Assembly (NCBI RefSeq): GCF_000015045.1
Contig: NC_008609.1
Coordinates: 434,001-498,000 of the forward strand
Reading direction: 5' to 3'
Source of the DNA: Pelobacter propionicus DSM 2379
GTDB lineage: Bacteria; Desulfobacterota; Desulfuromonadia; Geobacterales; Pseudopelobacteraceae
DNA: 64,000 nucleotides
Shown: piece by piece, positions 62,453 through 64,000 of the stretch
How positions within the stretch are numbered: position 1 is the stretch's first letter
Layout of the letters: every line of letters begins with the position of its first letter
The notes under the pieces: generated by a model
Databases searched by the model: none
What the model was told of the DNA's origin: nothing
Seen by the model: the letters and a program-made list of their open reading frames with translations, nothing else
Program-made: the position numbers and the translations under genes

Positions 62453-62483
62453 AAAGGGGGACCGAGCGTTGCCCGGCCCCCCT
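62453..62483 (-). terminator. GC-rich hairpin after the L,D-transpeptidase gene
   Basis: On the minus strand GGGGGGCCGGGC pairs imperfectly with GCTCGGTCCCCC, followed by TTTC. It lies ~15 bases after the stop codon. The rest of the 400-bp gap (62097-62496) holds the XRE-cupin promoter and leader and no gene I can see. Confidence 0.55.
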
Positions 62484-62496
62484 GGTGGTGATCGTC

Positions 62497-63375
62497 TCAT
62501 GGAACCGGGCTGCGTTCCAGGTAGCGGGGAAGGGTGCCGCGCACCTCAACCAGTGGCCCATCTTCCAGTTCCTCCACGTTCCCGCTGTCTTCGCCGTACT
62601 CATCCTCGCCGACTGCCCAGCTGTACAACTTCTGGGAGTCGATCAGCACCGGATTCAGGGGATTGTTGAACATGCGTTTTTGCATCTCCTCATCATACAG
62701 TCCGATGCAGCCGTGTGAGGCGGGGCGCCCGGGGAGGTCGCGGGCATGCAGCCAGTAGGAGACGCCGTCCGGGCCGACGTGGAAGCGCATGGCGTTGTCC
62801 ATGGGGTACTGCTCCTCGTCGTTGGCTGTCTTGTACAGCGACGAGGTGTGGGTCAGGTGCCGGGCGGTGATGCGGAAGAGCCCGGTGGGGGTTTCGTTGC
62901 CTGCCTTGCCGGTGGCGGCCGGGGTGGAGAAGACCAGCCTGCCGTTTTCGTAGGCGCCCAGCCACTGCTCGGTGAGGTCCACCAGGATGTACTTGTCGTA
63001 CCTTCTGGCCGGTTCGTACTGTTTTGGCATGGGGGTATAGCCGCGGCTGGCGGCGATGTCGTCCGGAACCTTGATGGTCATGCCGGGGTAGACGTGGCGG
63101 CGGTCGATGCGGTTGAAGCGGGCGACATGGACCCAGTCTGCGCCGAAGAGCGACTCCAGGGACTCGTTTGGCTTGATGAAGTGGGCATGCCACTTGACGT
63201 CCTTCAGGCTGGGATACTCCACCCGGGACAGGTCCTCCTGGGCATCGTCCTGGGGGGATGCGGCCGGGTCGGCGGTCAGGGTTGGCACCCGCAGGACCAT
63301 GTAACCGACCAAGAGGGCGGTGAAGATGGCGATCAGAACCAGTTTGTGGGAGAGCCGCATCCGGCTGTAACGCAT
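62497..63375 (-). CDS. L,D-transpeptidase (YkuD) with LysM-like domain
   Basis: A 292-residue envelope protein. An N-terminal membrane anchor or signal (KLVLIAIFTALLVGYMVL) is followed by a LysM-like peptidoglycan-binding region (FIKPNESLESLFGADWVHVA, RFNRIDRRHVYPGMTIKVPD) and the YkuD catalytic domain (ILVDLTEQWLGAYENGRLVF, TPTGLFRITARHLTH). The active site is in LPGRPASHGCIGLYDE with the catalytic Cys and upstream His. It makes 3-3 peptidoglycan links or attaches proteins to the wall. AAAAGGAA precedes the ATG. Confidence 0.92.
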   Translation of the reverse strand: MRYSRMRLSHKLVLIAIFTALLVGYMVLRVPTLTADPAASPQDDAQEDLSRVEYPSLKDVKWHAHFIKPNESLESLFGADWVHVARFNRIDRRHVYPGMTIKVPDDIAASRGYTPMPKQYEPARRYDKYILVDLTEQWLGAYENGRLVFSTPAATGKAGNETPTGLFRITARHLTHTSSLYKTANDEEQYPMDNAMRFHVGPDGVSYWLHARDLPGRPASHGCIGLYDEEMQKRMFNNPLNPVLIDSQKLYSWAVGEDEYGEDSGNVEELEDGPLVEVRGTLPRYLERSPVP

Positions 63376-63564
63376 GGGGGCAGTTCCTTTTCAGGTAAGC
63401 TCATTAAGACTGAAATGCATCTTAGGCATTTATGTCCTGTTGATCAAGTCCCTGTTGATGTAAAAGGTTTAAATATTCTGTAAAAATAACAGCCAACCTG
63501 GCGAAGGCTAGCCGGTTCGCCCCGTGATGCGGGAGAGGGTAAAACGATCACGGGCACATGAAAA

Positions 63565-63585
63565 AAGCCCGCGTCTCGCGGGCTT
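63565..63585 (-). terminator. Rho-independent terminator after ompH
   Basis: Perfect 9-bp stem AAGCCCGCG / CGCGGGCTT with a 3-base loop, followed on the minus strand by a run of six Ts. It lies ~33 bases after the OmpH stop codon. Confidence 0.9.
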
Positions 63586-63617
63586 GTAGATTTATGGCTG
63601 CACGCATTGCGTTATGG

Positions 63618-64000
63618 CTATTTCTTCTTTACCCATTTTTCATTCATCAGCTTGATGACCCCCTCGCTCACATCCCGGGTCTCGACGCTGCCCGCCTGGT
63701 AGAGAATCTCGCGCTTGAGTATCACCAGGGCCAGGCTGTTGGCCGTGCCATACTCGGTAGCAGCCTGCTGGACCGCCTCGTTGAACGACTTGCCGAGCCC
63801 CTGCTGCAGGGTCTGCATCTCTTTTTCGGCGTTCATGCCGAATTTCTGAAAACTCTCCACCTTCTTCTGGAACTCTTTGGCCTTGGCATCGCGTTGCGCA
63901 GGGCTTAAGGAGGCGAACTGGGTTTCCAGCGCCTTCTTCTGCCTGTCGAGCTGCTTCCGTTTCTCCGTGATCTGGGCCTGGAGTTTCCCCTGCTTCTGCT
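63618..64000 (-). CDS. OmpH/Skp family periplasmic chaperone (partial)
   Basis: Only the C-terminal ~127 codons are in the window; the start lies to the right. The visible part is a long charged helix pair (ITEKRKQLDRQKKALETQFA, KEFQKKVESFQKFGMNAEKE) followed by a beta-strand end (GTANSLALVILKREILYQAG, VSEGVIKLMNEKWVKKK). This matches the Skp/OmpH coiled-coil arms and body. Skp binds unfolded outer-membrane proteins; bamA is the usual neighbour but lies outside the window. Confidence 0.85.
   Translation of the reverse strand, partial: QKQGKLQAQITEKRKQLDRQKKALETQFASLSPAQRDAKAKEFQKKVESFQKFGMNAEKEMQTLQQGLGKSFNEAVQQAATEYGTANSLALVILKREILYQAGSVETRDVSEGVIKLMNEKWVKKK

Overview
The window is a GC-rich bacterial chromosome segment that reads like a Geobacter/Pelobacter-type member of the Desulfuromonadota (Geobacterales). 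The lines of evidence are the many two-component and c-di-GMP proteins, a GEMM-class riboswitch, a four-subunit 2-oxoacid:ferredoxin oxidoreductase, an aldehyde:ferredoxin oxidoreductase with rubredoxin and ferredoxin, a large GAF-containing sigma-54 activator, and Zn-type HemB. The organism is inferred from gene content only; no marker rRNA is present.

Layout. 0-6 kb (+): the end of glycogen phosphorylase, a CPA1 antiporter, a DUF3300/DUF2950 envelope pair and GlgX. 6-9.4 kb (-): radA, dksA, a GAF histidine kinase and tRNA-Ala(CGC). 9.5-17.2 kb: HEAT-repeat and HD-GYP proteins, mtgA, rlmN, and a V4R sensor overlapping a PAS-GGDEF cyclase. 17.3-31 kb: rhlE, mtnP, a PfkB kinase, a PilW-like TPR lipoprotein, a RodZ-like protein, a cluster of receivers, a USP and a histidine kinase, a COG2509 flavoprotein, a YhaM-type exoribonuclease, an OmpA-family porin and hemB. 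31-38.9 kb (-): an uncharacterised operon (zinc ribbon, MoxR ATPase with an internal TGA, large TraB-like protein), an ABC exporter, a PilZ protein preceded by a GEMM-I-like riboswitch, and ssb. 39-47.7 kb: a broken metallo-beta-lactamase gene, an orphan CitG-like gene, icd, nfo, moeA and a 937-residue sigma-54 activator with a near-perfect promoter and palindrome.

47.7-56.4 kb is accessory DNA. A decayed tyrosine integrase is split by a 3,544-bp transposon whose ends can be placed to the base: imperfect 30-bp terminal inverted repeats and a CCAA target duplication, with excision in silico restoring the integrase frame. The element has a DD(35)E transposase, but its zinc-ribbon/HTH gene is frameshifted and its ATPase gene carries an in-frame TAG. 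Next come a HicB-like protein, a LecA-like lectin, AOR with rubredoxin and ferredoxin, and a ferritin-like protein, all visibly less GC-rich than the flanks. 56.4-64 kb returns to core-like genes on the minus strand: 2-oxoacid oxidoreductase (gamma, delta, alpha, beta), an acyl-CoA ligase preceded by an XRE-cupin regulator with a ~220-nt leader, an L,D-transpeptidase and the end of an OmpH/Skp gene.

Four genes carry single-base lesions (MoxR, the MBL gene, two transposon ORFs). Either real decay or sequencing error could explain them, and this affects several findings.
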